Of a stretch of 64,000 bases of DNA, positions 1 to 9,900 are shown one piece after another. A program made the position numbers and the translations under genes. Position 1 is the stretch's first letter. The number at the start of each line of letters is the position of its first letter. The notes beneath the pieces were generated by a model that saw only the letters and a program-made list of their open reading frames with translations, was not told the origin of the DNA and did not search any database. This stretch comes from JABIFK01 sp047619225 (GTDB lineage Bacteria; Latescibacterota; UBA2968). Where the stretch lies: the NCBI GenBank assembly GCA_047619225.1, contig JBLHJX010000001.1:1-64000 (forward strand), in the 5' to 3' direction.

Positions 1-2
1 AT

Positions 3-398
3 GACAACCTCATCGAACACATGCGTGCGGGCAAACCACTCGAACTCATCGGGGGGGGCCACTTCCTACAACAACCCATACTAGCCAAAGACCTATCAAA
101 CCTCATGCTCAGCATGTTGGGCAACACCAAAACTTATGGCGAAATATTCCAAGCAGCAGGCCCAGAAATTATCGAATCGCGTGAATTCTACTTCATCATC
201 GCCGACATTCTCGGCGTCGACCGCCCCCAGATAAATGAGATTCCTGTTGCCGAACATCTCGCAGCCCAACCCGGGCACGCCTCTTTTTGCTGCCACCGCA
301 TCTACAGCCTCGACAAACTCAACGCCGTCGGCGCATCGGCCCCATCCACACCGGTTTACGACGGCCTAAAATCACACGTAGAAAGCCTATTGTCATAA
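3..398 (+). CDS. NAD-dependent epimerase/dehydratase, C-terminal part (partial)
   Basis: This is the 3' end of a gene that starts before the window; the frame is open from base 3 and stops with TAA at 398. The visible 131 residues look like the C-terminal half of an extended short-chain dehydrogenase (NAD-dependent epimerase). They include a substrate-domain segment with GGHFLQQPI, followed by D-L-S, and the typical closing pattern HRIYSLDKL followed by a short helix ending HVESLL. The Rossmann fold and the YxxxK motif lie upstream, so substrate and reaction cannot be read. The next gene begins about 50 bases downstream on the same strand. Confidence 0.7.
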   Translation, partial: DNLIEHMRAGKPLELIGGGHFLQQPILAKDLSNLMLSMLGNTKTYGEIFQAAGPEIIESREFYFIIADILGVDRPQINEIPVAEHLAAQPGHASFCCHRIYSLDKLNAVGASAPSTPVYDGLKSHVESLLS

Positions 399-451
399 CT
401 GTTTTTAATTGTCCATTGTCCATTACCCATCGCCTTCCCCCGAGGTTTCAA

Positions 452-1717
452 TTGAGCGCCACCCTTTTTGACCAAATACACGAACAAGGCAAACGGCCAC
501 TCATCAAAAAAGTGGTCGAACTTTTAGAGTCCATCTACACATCAGAAGAACTGTCTGCTTTGCGCATCGACCCCATCAATCGCGATATTCTTTCCCAACG
601 CTCAGGCCGCGGGTTTGTCAATCGCGACCTGCTCGAAACCGTATTGGGCAACCTCTTAGAATGTGTCGCCCCCGGTTCTCACAATGCCTCAAGCACAGCA
701 TCCACGCCAGACCTAACAGAGAGCATCGAAGAAATCTCCGACCAGCTTTATGCCATGATTTATCAGTCACTTCAAGCTGCCCAAAGTGACACGGGCGACA
801 TTGAAACCTACGCGCTCCACGCCACATTCGCACTGCTCTTACAATTACCCGACCTCAAGCGTCGTGCCCTATGGAACCGCTTTGCATCACTCAAAGACCC
901 AGCTGTTTGGGATGCGTATTTGCGTCACCGCTTTAACCTGAACCAAGAAAACCTTTCAACGCTCGATTTTGCACCACGCATTGACGCGTGCATTCAGGAG
1001 AGATCCTTTGAAGCCTATGAGGATTATTTGGGTCAGCACAACTTAGACTCCGCATTTGCATATCAGCTCCAGCTAGTCGTTAGCACCTATCCGGGTTGGC
1101 GTGTCCTTTTCTATCACGACATTGCCTATACCCTTTCCCAATCTGGTGCCACAAATGACCTCATGTGCCAGCCCGTGCCTCTCCTGCCACGTGCCATAGC
1201 AGAATTAGGCGGTCGCTACTACCAAGCCGACCTACACCCTGAAACACAAATTGGAGACGCCAACTTCCTCGAACACCCACATCGCGGTCTCACAACAGGC
1301 CAAACTGGAATCATTGGCTCTGGCTGTGTCATTTACCCATGCACACTGGGTGGGTTAAGCGAAAAAGCCCGTCAACGCCATCCCGTGATTGGAGACTTTG
1401 TCAAAATTGGCACCGACGCCACACTCTTAGGCCCGGTCACCATTGGCGACGAATCAACTGTAGGAAGCGGCACCGATATATATGGCTTTGTCGATACGGG
1501 CAAAAAATGTCAAATCGCCTCATCGGTCGTCATTGGCACAGTGCGGTCGGGCGCCCGCGCTCCGGGGCGTATTTGCCTGGGAGAGGGTGTGCGCGTGGGG
1601 GATGGTACGATCATAGAAAACAGCACAGAATTGGATCTTGTCATTCCACACAAATCCGAAATACCCGCACGATCACACGTCGTCAACGATGGTTTTGGCA
1701 ACCCAAAATATGCGTAA
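452..1717 (+). CDS. Serine O-acetyltransferase-like protein (left-handed beta-helix)
   Basis: A 421-residue protein whose C-terminal half carries hexapeptide repeats (IGSGCV, IGDFVKIG, IGDESTVGSG, VGDGTI) typical of left-handed beta-helix acyltransferases. The helical N-terminal half and the segment around FLEHPHRG, GCVIYPCTLGG and RHPVIGD follow the CysE serine acetyltransferase pattern, so transfer of acetyl from acetyl-CoA to L-serine for cysteine synthesis is the best guess. It is much longer than classical CysE (about 270 residues), so substrate is uncertain. The frame stays open back to 287, but a TTG at 452 with GAGG six bases upstream is the likely start, because the upstream extension overlaps the previous gene and is not protein-like. 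A strong hairpin follows the stop. Confidence 0.7.
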   Translation: MSATLFDQIHEQGKRPLIKKVVELLESIYTSEELSALRIDPINRDILSQRSGRGFVNRDLLETVLGNLLECVAPGSHNASSTASTPDLTESIEEISDQLYAMIYQSLQAAQSDTGDIETYALHATFALLLQLPDLKRRALWNRFASLKDPAVWDAYLRHRFNLNQENLSTLDFAPRIDACIQERSFEAYEDYLGQHNLDSAFAYQLQLVVSTYPGWRVLFYHDIAYTLSQSGATNDLMCQPVPLLPRAIAELGGRYYQADLHPETQIGDANFLEHPHRGLTTGQTGIIGSGCVIYPCTLGGLSEKARQRHPVIGDFVKIGTDATLLGPVTIGDESTVGSGTDIYGFVDTGKKCQIASSVVIGTVRSGARAPGRICLGEGVRVGDGTIIENSTELDLVIPHKSEIPARSHVVNDGFGNPKYA

Positions 1718-1777
1718 ATGGATTTAACATAGTATCACAGGAGACTCATGTAAGCATTTGCAGCACATGCAATTAAA

Positions 1778-1811
1778 AAAAGGGCGCGATCACCTATGAT
1801 CGCGCCCTTTT
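1778..1811. terminator. Bidirectional intrinsic terminator
   Basis: A 14-bp perfect inverted repeat (AAAAGGGCGCGATC paired with its complement, six-base loop) has A and T runs on its two sides. It lies between convergent genes, so it can end both the acetyltransferase-like gene (+) and the glycosylase gene (-). Confidence 0.85.
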
Positions 1812-1837
1812 ACAGTTAATGAGTCCAACTTTATTTT

Positions 1838-2809
1838 TTAAACCATGTCAAAAGGCAATTCTGCCGAAGGCTCATCAGACGCATTAAAAGACAGTACCTT
1901 GTCATAAAGCGTCCCTCCATGTAATTCGCGATAATAAGAAAACAAATACTCATTACAATAACCCGCCCACTTGCCCCACCGATCTTCACCCCATTTACAA
2001 ATCTTTGCGTCACTGCCCGTCACACCGTACCAACTCTCAGCAAACTTTCGCACCCAGGTATCCACAGGTACAGAATGCAATCGTTCTAAAGAAAAAAGAT
2101 CAATACACTTGGCCACCTTCAAACCCACACCACTTCCAGATCGCTCAAGCAAGGCATCATTGACCGCACGCCATTGTGCCAAAGTGGCATCGCCAGACCC
2201 AAACTGCTGCGCAACAAACCCCGCTGAATCAGCAACCCGTTCAGATCGCCACCCGAAACGTTGTTTTCTAAAAAATTGCCCGTCCAATGTGGCCACCCGA
2301 TCCGGTATTGGAAAAGCCCAATAACGTTTGCCATCAAAATCCACAGGATGCCCAACCGTTCGGGCAATTAAATTGATGCGCCGTTTGGTCAGTGTCATAT
2401 GCGCTTGCACGGAAAGAACGTATGAAATTATGCATTCAAAAGGATCTTGACGAACAAACCTCAACCCCTTCATTAAATCCCGGGCTTGGCGCAAATATTT
2501 ATCATCTAGAGAGACCCGAAAACGGGGATATTCATCCAGCCGCAAATACCAACGCAAAAATTCGGACAAGTCCATCTCGCCAGCGTAGGTAGAAACACTT
2601 TCAGAGGAGGCACAAAATTGTAACCCGCTCTCATCTTGCTTCAAATGAATCGCCACACCATATGCAATCCCCTTCCACCACCCATCCACATCGCGGCCCC
2701 ACCGAAAGCACTGACCAGAACCCAATGTGTGACCCAACTCAAAATCGGCGACGTCTAAAACACCGCGATACATTTTTGTGTTATCTTGTTTTTTCATATG
2801 GTTTTTCAT
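1838..2809 (-). CDS. ogg: 8-oxoguanine DNA glycosylase/AP lyase (OGG1-like)
   Basis: A 323-residue bifunctional DNA repair glycosylase of the helix-hairpin-helix GPD family, predicted to excise 8-oxoguanine and nick the abasic site. The N-terminal OGG_N-like beta domain shows the FELGHTLGSGQCFRW pattern at residues 23-37. The segment DPFECIISYVLSVQ near 122-135 matches OGG1. The hairpin GVGLKVAKC places the Schiff-base lysine at K231, and the VPVDTW motif places the activating aspartate at D250. Length is close to human OGG1 (345). It is the single bacterial-type stand-alone gene here, divergent from the DUF1992 gene. The first ATG lacks a clear ribosome-binding site, so the start could be a few codons later. 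Confidence 0.88.
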   Translation of the reverse strand: MKNHMKKQDNTKMYRGVLDVADFELGHTLGSGQCFRWGRDVDGWWKGIAYGVAIHLKQDESGLQFCASSESVSTYAGEMDLSEFLRWYLRLDEYPRFRVSLDDKYLRQARDLMKGLRFVRQDPFECIISYVLSVQAHMTLTKRRINLIARTVGHPVDFDGKRYWAFPIPDRVATLDGQFFRKQRFGWRSERVADSAGFVAQQFGSGDATLAQWRAVNDALLERSGSGVGLKVAKCIDLFSLERLHSVPVDTWVRKFAESWYGVTGSDAKICKWGEDRWGKWAGYCNEYLFSYYRELHGGTLYDKVLSFNASDEPSAELPFDMV

Positions 2810-2940
2810 GAATGAACCGGGCTAAATATGAAGGTAATTCAACTCAAATCTCAACAGTTAATATACTTGACGTGTCCATATTGTTAAACCACATTTAAGG
2901 GACAACCCCAAACCAACCATTGATATCGAGGAATCTGGCA

Positions 2941-3702
2941 ATGAAAAAACCAAGACTTCGAACAGCAGATGGCAAACCCCAGTTCCGATCTGTTGATGAC
3001 ATGCTCAAAGAAGCCGCATCAGACGAAGCCATCGCCAACCTACCCGGAAGAGGCAAACCCATAGACCTCAGTGGGTATTTTGCACCCAGTGAAGAATTTA
3101 GAGTCGCTGGCAAAATCCTCAAAGACAACAGTGTCTTGCCCCCTCATTTACAAGAGCGCAAAGATGCCGAAAACCTCCAAGAAAAAGCACAGAACCTTCT
3201 TTTAGAAGCCCAGCAACAGATTCCCATGTTGCGATCAGATCTGCTCAAAAAAATCGAAACACTCGTGTGTGTGTTCCCAGATCGCCAAACGTGCCAAACG
3301 TGCCTCAACATAGAAACCTGGCCCGAAGACTACCCAGAACCCAAAACCGCCGATGTCCAACTCGATTTAAAACAACTCCGCGAGATGGCCCAAAATCTAA
3401 CACTAGACATCGCCCGATACAATGCCAGGATGCGCAATATCATCTATCGTTACCTCGACCACCTCAAAAAGTCACAAGAAAACATCGAAAATTACCACAA
3501 ACGCCAACGTCTCAGCATCACCCTCTCTCCCAATTACAATTATCTTGCGCCGATCAATATAGATCTTAAAGAACAAGAAATACGCGCGCAATTTCCACCC
3601 ATGCCCGAATTCCCCCCCGACTTGCCGGCCCGACTAAAAGGTTGGTATCGCGAAACACATCCTCCCCTGTGGCAACCCATCTTAAAGTTTTCAAGTAGGT
3701 AG
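2941..3702 (+). CDS. DUF1992 (DnaJC28-like) domain protein
   Basis: A 253-residue protein. Its N-terminal third carries the DUF1992 signature, conserved also in the C-terminal part of DnaJ homologue DNAJC28: a helix with SVDDMLKEA, then NLPGRGKPIDLS and a segment ending GKILKDNSVLPPHL. No J-domain is present. The middle is helical and the C-terminus is proline-rich with a long basic helix. A CxxC pair (QTCQTC) sits in the middle. ATG at 2941 with GAGGA eight bases upstream is preferred to the in-frame TTG 21 bases earlier. Its function is unknown; it is a single-gene unit before the ABC operon. Confidence 0.75.
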   Translation: MKKPRLRTADGKPQFRSVDDMLKEAASDEAIANLPGRGKPIDLSGYFAPSEEFRVAGKILKDNSVLPPHLQERKDAENLQEKAQNLLLEAQQQIPMLRSDLLKKIETLVCVFPDRQTCQTCLNIETWPEDYPEPKTADVQLDLKQLREMAQNLTLDIARYNARMRNIIYRYLDHLKKSQENIENYHKRQRLSITLSPNYNYLAPINIDLKEQEIRAQFPPMPEFPPDLPARLKGWYRETHPPLWQPILKFSSR

Positions 3703-3798
3703 CTCACACAATATGCCCTCCTCGCAGTTACGTTATAGGCTCCTCACAATGTGCGCCCAGTATTTTTTAAACTTGCACATCCCCATTTGTAGACTATC

Positions 3799-3830
3799 TT
3801 AAGTAAGTAAACACTCTCTTTATCTATTGT
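3799..3830 (+). promoter_or_regulatory. Operator-like motif upstream of ABC/DUF1854 operon
   Basis: The core AAGTAAGTAAACACTCTCTT (3801-3820) begins an AT-rich segment about 20 bases before the GTG start of the ABC transporter. An almost identical segment occurs at 6791-6820 before the RND operon. Each has imperfect dyad symmetry: AAGTAAG, six bases, then CTYTCTT. The size and shape suit a TetR-type repressor operator, but no such repressor gene is in the window. The functional call is inference; the repeat itself is plain in the sequence. Confidence 0.5.
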
Positions 3831-3849
3831 CCCATTTGGAGTCTAACAC

Positions 3850-6132
3850 GTGGCAGAACCCACTGATACTGTAGAAGAACCTCTCCCAGACGAAATACAC
3901 GCCAAACTCTCAGACATCCTCCAGCCTGGCGAAACCATTCATTTTGCAACCACATCAGACATTCGCCTCGATGGCGCTTTTGGTGAAGCTTGGTTATTGG
4001 CGACCAACCATCAACTCATCGCTTATAGCCCCGATGGCGGCGGTCCCCCAGACATTGTTCGATTGCCCCTATCTGAAATCACCAGCATCGAAGTGAAAGA
4101 CCTTGTTGGAAGCGGGCAACTCAAAGCCCGCACAGCCAACAGCGGTGCCACACTCTCACGGTTTACCAAAGGTCTCAACCCCAAATTTAGCGACGTTGCC
4201 AAAACCTTAGAAACATTGGTCAAAGAAGCACAACCAGGCATCGAAAACGACAAATTGCTTCGCGGAAAACTGGCGCGCTCTGCCTCTGGGATACGATGCG
4301 AGACCTGCGGCACAGTCATTCCCCCCCGACATGATGTTTGTCCCAACTGCTTAGACACACGCAAACTCCTGACGCGTTTACTCATGTATGCACGCCCTCA
4401 CTGGAAACTTGGCACGCTCAGCCTCTTTTTGCTGCTAACAGCCACATTCATTGGTCTCTTGCCACCCTTGTTGATGAGTGAACTGATTGACAATGTACTT
4501 GGCCCCATATCTTTATCTGATCCTTTGTTTAAAAAGGAAGATGCTTACTCACAACTTTATCTCCTCGTGGGCTTGCTGTTTCTCATCAATTTGTCACAAA
4601 GCAGCCTCAGTGCCATTCGCTCTTACATCCTCTCCAAACTCGGGCAACACGTCACCTACGATCTGCGCAACGAGGTTTACCAACACCTGCACCAACACTC
4701 TCTAAGTTTTTATAACGAACGTGAAACCGGTCGCATTATGGCCAGCATTACACAAGACGTGGGGCGTCTCCAAGATTTTATCAGTGACGGACTTCAAGAA
4801 GCGATTCGAGACATATTGACCATTGTTATCATCTGCTGCATTCTTTTTTATATGGATGCCAAACTTGCGGCCCTCACACTCTTGCCAACCCCACTGCTTG
4901 TTTACGCAACCCTCAAGTTCAGCGAACGCTTTCACCGGAACTATCGTGGGCTGTGGCGACGCTGGGCGGGTCTGAGTGCGCTGTTGGCCGACACAATACC
5001 CGGTGTGCGTGTGGTCAAAGCATTTGCGCAAGAAGACCGTGAAGTGGGCAAATTTCAAGTGATCAGCAAAGATTTGTTCGAGGGCGAAGTTCGCGTGGCA
5101 GGCATTCGCAGCATTTTTAGCCCCATTATGTCCTTTATCACTTCCATTGGCACGCTCATCATCTGGTTTGTGGGGGGTGGATCTGTTCTTGAAGGCACAT
5201 TAACGTTGGGCAGCTTTGTCGCATTTACCCAATACATGTTCCGCTATTATGGCCCCGTTCAAAGCCTGTGCAGGCTCAACCACCGATTCCAGCGGGCCAG
5301 TACCTCAGCCGAGCGCGTTTTTGAAGTGCTCGACACCCAACCCGATGTCGTCAGCCCCCCCAATGCCATCACGTTGCCGCGAATCGAAGGCAAGGTTGAG
5401 TTTAAAGATGTCGCCTTCTCTTACGAACAGGGCAAACCCGTCTTAAAAGACCTCAGCTTCACCATCGAACCCGGAGAAATGATCGGCTTGGCTGGGCATT
5501 CTGGTGCCGGAAAAAGCACCCTCATCAACCTCATTTGCCGCTTTTACGACATCGAGTCGGGCCAAATCTTCATCGATGGGCACGACCTCCAAGATATCTC
5601 GCTCAACTCATTGCGAAATCAAATCGGCGTGGTGCTCCAAGACCCCTTCCTCTTCAACGGCCCCATTGCCGAAAATATCGCCTATGGCAACCCAGATGCT
5701 TCTTTGGCCGAGGTCGTGGCCGCCGCCAAAACGGCCAATGCCCACGAATTTATCCTTCGCCTACCCGATGGGTACGACACCCCAGTCGGTGAACGCGGCG
5801 TGCGTCTATCCGGTGGCGAACGCCAACGCATTTCCATCGCCCGAGCCATCTTACGCGATCCACGCATCCTCATTCTCGATGAAGCCACATCCAGCATGGA
5901 CACAGAGACCGAAGCACAAATTCAGGAGGCGCTTCATCGCCTTATCCAAGGGCGCACCACCTTTGCGATTGCCCATCGTTTATCCACACTCAAACATGCC
6001 AATCGCTTGCTGATCATCGAAGATGGTGAACTTGCCGAAATTGGCTCACACGACGAACTTATTGCCCAGGACGGCATCTATGCCCGACTGTGCCACATGC
6101 AAACCGAGCTGTCCAAACTCCGAGCGCTGTAA
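3850..6132 (+). CDS. ABC exporter (fused permease-ATPase) with N-terminal PH-like and zinc-ribbon domains
   Basis: A 760-residue half-transporter expected to work as a homodimer in the inner membrane. Residues 1-130 resemble a small PH-like domain. A zinc ribbon follows with C150, C153, C164 and C167. Six membrane helices (about 190-480) form an ABC type-1 exporter domain. The ATPase has Walker A GHSGAGKS from G549, the signature LSGGE at 653-657, Walker B ILILDEATSS and the H-loop AHRL. The start is GTG with GGAG nine bases upstream. The next gene encodes DUF1854; this pair matches the transporter and DUF1854 protein known from cyanophycin gene clusters, although no cyanophycin enzyme is seen here. 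The substrate is unknown. Confidence 0.88.
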   Translation: MAEPTDTVEEPLPDEIHAKLSDILQPGETIHFATTSDIRLDGAFGEAWLLATNHQLIAYSPDGGGPPDIVRLPLSEITSIEVKDLVGSGQLKARTANSGATLSRFTKGLNPKFSDVAKTLETLVKEAQPGIENDKLLRGKLARSASGIRCETCGTVIPPRHDVCPNCLDTRKLLTRLLMYARPHWKLGTLSLFLLLTATFIGLLPPLLMSELIDNVLGPISLSDPLFKKEDAYSQLYLLVGLLFLINLSQSSLSAIRSYILSKLGQHVTYDLRNEVYQHLHQHSLSFYNERETGRIMASITQDVGRLQDFISDGLQEAIRDILTIVIICCILFYMDAKLAALTLLPTPLLVYATLKFSERFHRNYRGLWRRWAGLSALLADTIPGVRVVKAFAQEDREVGKFQVISKDLFEGEVRVAGIRSIFSPIMSFITSIGTLIIWFVGGGSVLEGTLTLGSFVAFTQYMFRYYGPVQSLCRLNHRFQRASTSAERVFEVLDTQPDVVSPPNAITLPRIEGKVEFKDVAFSYEQGKPVLKDLSFTIEPGEMIGLAGHSGAGKSTLINLICRFYDIESGQIFIDGHDLQDISLNSLRNQIGVVLQDPFLFNGPIAENIAYGNPDASLAEVVAAAKTANAHEFILRLPDGYDTPVGERGVRLSGGERQRISIARAILRDPRILILDEATSSMDTETEAQIQEALHRLIQGRTTFAIAHRLSTLKHANRLLIIEDGELAEIGSHDELIAQDGIYARLCHMQTELSKLRAL

Positions 6133-6162
6133 ATTCTCCCGAACCCCTAATCCCTGAATCCT

Positions 6163-6660
6163 ATGAGCCAACTGACAAACGAACTGAATATTTTACCCCA
6201 AGACGCCCACTTTTATATCAACGCCTTTCATGACCTCGCCCTAGAAGTAACGGGCGAAATCTACGAAAATGTGACCGTAGAACGGGCCTTCCCACTCAAA
6301 GCACCCGATGAATTCATCGTCGTAAAAGACGATCAAAAAGACGAGATCGGCATCATCGAAAACATCCGCCAACTCGATCAGGACAGCTTAGATGTGGTAC
6401 AAGATGCCCTCAACCAAACCTACTACCTCCCTAAGATCATTAAAATCCATGCCATAGAAACCAACTTCCATATTCCCAAATGGACAGTAGATACCGACCG
6501 AGGCCCACGCGTGTTTGAAATTCCCAGCAGCCGAAGGGATGTACGTGTTGTTGGCGGCGGACGTGTTTTGTTGCGGGATGCCGACGGCAATCGTTACGAA
6601 ATCCCCGACTATCGCAAACTCGACGTCGAGAGTTTGGCCTTTGCCGAAACGATACTCTAA
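6163..6660 (+). CDS. DUF1854 family protein, partner of the ABC exporter
   Basis: A 165-residue soluble protein of the DUF1854 family (seen elsewhere next to the cyanophycin-associated ABC transporter). Typical features are the VTVERAFPLKAPDEFIVV segment, a DEIGII strand, the TYYLPKI turn and a C-terminal strand set ending in DYRKLDVES. It has no signal peptide and no membrane helix, so it probably acts in the cytoplasm. It lies 30 bases after the transporter on the same strand, which suggests co-transcription and a shared job, perhaps as a regulatory or adaptor subunit. The molecular function is not established. Confidence 0.82.
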   Translation: MSQLTNELNILPQDAHFYINAFHDLALEVTGEIYENVTVERAFPLKAPDEFIVVKDDQKDEIGIIENIRQLDQDSLDVVQDALNQTYYLPKIIKIHAIETNFHIPKWTVDTDRGPRVFEIPSSRRDVRVVGGGRVLLRDADGNRYEIPDYRKLDVESLAFAETIL

Positions 6661-6790
6661 TCGATATATATCCCAATTCATCTCATCCTGGGAACCTTGC
6701 CAGTATACGCTTCGTCTAATCATCACAATTTCGGTTTCTAATTCTGTCTAACCCGTTGACACAGAATCGCTTTCCGCATATATTTTCAAA

Positions 6791-6820
6791 TTAAGTAAGC
6801 AAACACTTTCTTTTATTGTG
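6791..6820 (+). promoter_or_regulatory. Operator-like motif upstream of RND operon
   Basis: The second copy of the motif seen at 3799-3830. The core AAGTAAGCAAACACTTTCTT (6793-6812) is a 6/7 inverted repeat around a six-base spacer and differs from the first copy by only two bases within the 20-base core. It ends about 85 bases before the RND start codon, in a 246-base gap that otherwise shows no gene. Confidence 0.5.
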
Positions 6821-6906
6821 TGATGAAATCCACTAACTTATTCTTTTTCAATGTTATACATTGAAGTCCGGCATCGTGTGCCACACCCTTTTGGGAGATC
6901 ACATAC

Positions 6907-9900
6907 ATGAAAATGTCTGAATTTGCGGTCAAGAGACCCATCACCACCATCATGACGGTCATCAGCATAATGGTCTTGGGCGTTATTTCGCTCTTCCGTT
7001 TGCCATTAGAGTACATGCCCAGCATCACATTTCCATCCATGTATATCAGTGTCAACTATCCCTCTTCATCTCCCGAAGAAGTGGCACGGCTCATTGCACG
7101 GCCCATTGAAGAAATGATGGGTACCCTGTCAGACGTCAAAGGCATCAGTTCAACTGCCAGCGGCAGCAGTGCCCGCATTCGCCTCGAATTTGACATGAAA
7201 GCCGACATGGATTTGGTTGCCGTGCATGTTCGCGACCGTTTAGACCAAGTGCGCAACCTACTGCCGGATGATGTCGATCGAATTGAAATTCGCCGCTGGA
7301 ACTCTGAAGATTTTCCTATTCTTGAATACTCCCTCACCTGGGGTGGCGACAACGAAAATGATTTGGTAGACGTGTATAACCAAATGATCTTGCCGCGCGT
7401 CCAACGCTTAGAAGGTGTCGGAAATGTCACCTTGCAAGGTTTGGAAGAAAAAGTCTTGCTCGTCAACGTTGACCAAAACAAACTCAGTTCGCACAATCTT
7501 GATTTTCGCACCATCAACCGGGCCTTGCGCAACAACAACGCCAATATATCTGCAGGCTTTGTCGCAGATGGCGATCGACGGTTGCCTGTGCGGGCCATTG
7601 GTGAATATCAAGAAATGGATCAAATTGGCGCACAACCCTTGCGCGCCAACATTCAACTCAACGACATCGCCGATGTATCATACGATTACCCAGAAAGAAA
7701 AAGCTTCGAACGCTTAGACGGTCGTGAATCCATTAGCCTTGAAATTCAAAAATCATCGACAGCAAATATGGTGAACACGGCCAATCTCGTACGCGCGGAG
7801 TTAGATGCCATCTTAGATGAAGTGGGTCACGACAAACTCAAAGCGCTCATAGTAAGAGACCGATCCAACGATGTGACTGTTGGCATCAGCAATTTGGCAC
7901 AATCTGCCATTATGGGCGGTATCTTAGCAGTGGTGGCCATTTTTATTTTTTTACGCAACTTTCGCTCAACGCTCATCATTGGCTCTGCCATTCCCGTGTC
8001 TGCCCTGTTTGTCTTTCTCATTATGTACTTCATGCGTCAATTCACGGGCGCAACCATCACCCTTAATCTCATTTCAATGATGGGTCTGATGGTGGCCATT
8101 GGCATGCTTGTAGACCCTGCTGTCGTGGCCTTAGAAAACATCTTTCGCAAACGTTACGACGAGGGGTTAGATCCCGTCACTGCCGCGCTTGAAGGCAGTG
8201 ATGAAATCGGTGTGCCTGTCTTGGCAGCATCCTTGACCACCATTTGCGTGTTTATACCCATTATCTTTGTCACGGACTCACGGTCCGCGCTCTTCATGCG
8301 AGACTTTGCACTCACCGTGGTCATTTCAGTCGTGGCCTCTTTCTTTGTCGCGCTGTCTTTAATTCCGTTGGCAACTTCACGGGCCTTTCGCGATGGTATG
8401 ACGCGTTTAGACACGGTATTAAAAACAATCGTTGGACTTGCTGCCGTGGGGGGCACATATGCGCTGTTCGCCTATACAGATTATACCCTAAGCAGTATTT
8501 TGGGTAGTATCACCCAATTTTTCACTGCCCTATTGGCTGTCTCAACCCCCATCAAAGTTACCGTAGGGATCCTATTTATAATCGTAGGGCTTTTGGTTGT
8601 TCGCTACCGCAAAATTGGTATAAAAGGTGCCTACGAACGCCTGATTACCACAACCCTACACTATCGCTGGGCAACCTTATCTGCTGCCGTTATTATCCTT
8701 TTTGGTGGCAATTACATGTACGGGAAAATTGAGCAACAGCCCTATCGTTTTCAGCGCTCTGGCCAAGTCGGTATTTCAGTTGAACTGCCACGCAACTACG
8801 ATGTCCACGATGCCCGTGCACTATTCCAACAAGTCGAAAAATTGCTCCTTCCCAAAAGTGAAGAACTTGATTTTGAGGCTTTGGGAACCCGATACAGTAC
8901 CAGGCGCAGCAACAGCCTCACGCTATATCTCAAACCACCAGAAGAATCCAAACTTTCGTCAGATGAAGTCAAAGAGAAAGTCATGGCACTTCTTCCCAAG
9001 GACATCCCTGGTGTGCGATTCAAAACCGGGCGTTCAAGAGGCGGTGGTGTTGGTGTTGGCATAGAAATAAAAGGCCGCAACCCACAGGTCTTAGAAATAT
9101 TGGCAGAAGACATCCGCACCCAAATGGAAGGTTTGCCGGGGGTAAATGAGGTTGTGACAAGTCTCGAAAGCGGTACAGAAGAAATTCGGGTAACCGTTAA
9201 CAGAGAACGCGCACAACGCTACGGTTTATCGCCTCAAGAGGTGGCATCAAACATTGCATCGGCACTGGGTACACGAGGTGGCACACAATTTAAAACGCCC
9301 GATGGTGAAATTGACATTACCGTACAATTGCGCGAAGAAGACCGTGCGACGCTTGAGCAACTCAAAAACACAGAGTTTGAAAGCGATGCAGGTATGGTCA
9401 CCTTTGCGAGTTTGGCCAACTTTGATGTGCAAAAAGGGCGCAATTCCATCCAACGCGAAGACCGCATGTCCACCGTATCCGTTTTTGCAAATACCGAATC
9501 CTCAGCCCGTTTTCGAGTGGGTATGATGATGCAGGAGCGCATGCAAGCGGTATCGTTACCAAAGGGTTATTCAGCCGAAATGGACCGCAGTTTTCGCTGG
9601 ATGACAGAAGAACAAAACCAAGACAGTACCACGATGCTTTTTGCAGCAGTGCTCATTTATATTATTATGGCGTCATTGTTTGAATCTTATGTCCACCCCT
9701 TCACCATTATGTTTTGCATCGGCTTTGCCTTTATTGGTGTGGCCTTGGGACTTTATACCACAGGTATAGCAATGGACAGCAATGCCAAATATGGTCTGCT
9801 CATCCTCTTTGGCATCGTGGTCAACAACGGGATTGTGCTCGTAGATCACATCAACAGATACCGAAAGCAGGGTCTCTTCCGAAGAGATGCCATTATCAGA

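Noticed and set aside
412..432. Direct repeat TGTCCAT-TGTCCAT before the acetyltransferase-like gene
   Set aside because: Only two short units in a 50-base spacer; no further copies were noticed, so no repeat family can be claimed.
287..451. N-terminal extension of the serine-acetyltransferase-like frame
   Set aside because: It overlaps the end of the epimerase gene, is Arg/Pro-rich and not protein-like, and a TTG with GAGG upstream at 452 explains the start better.
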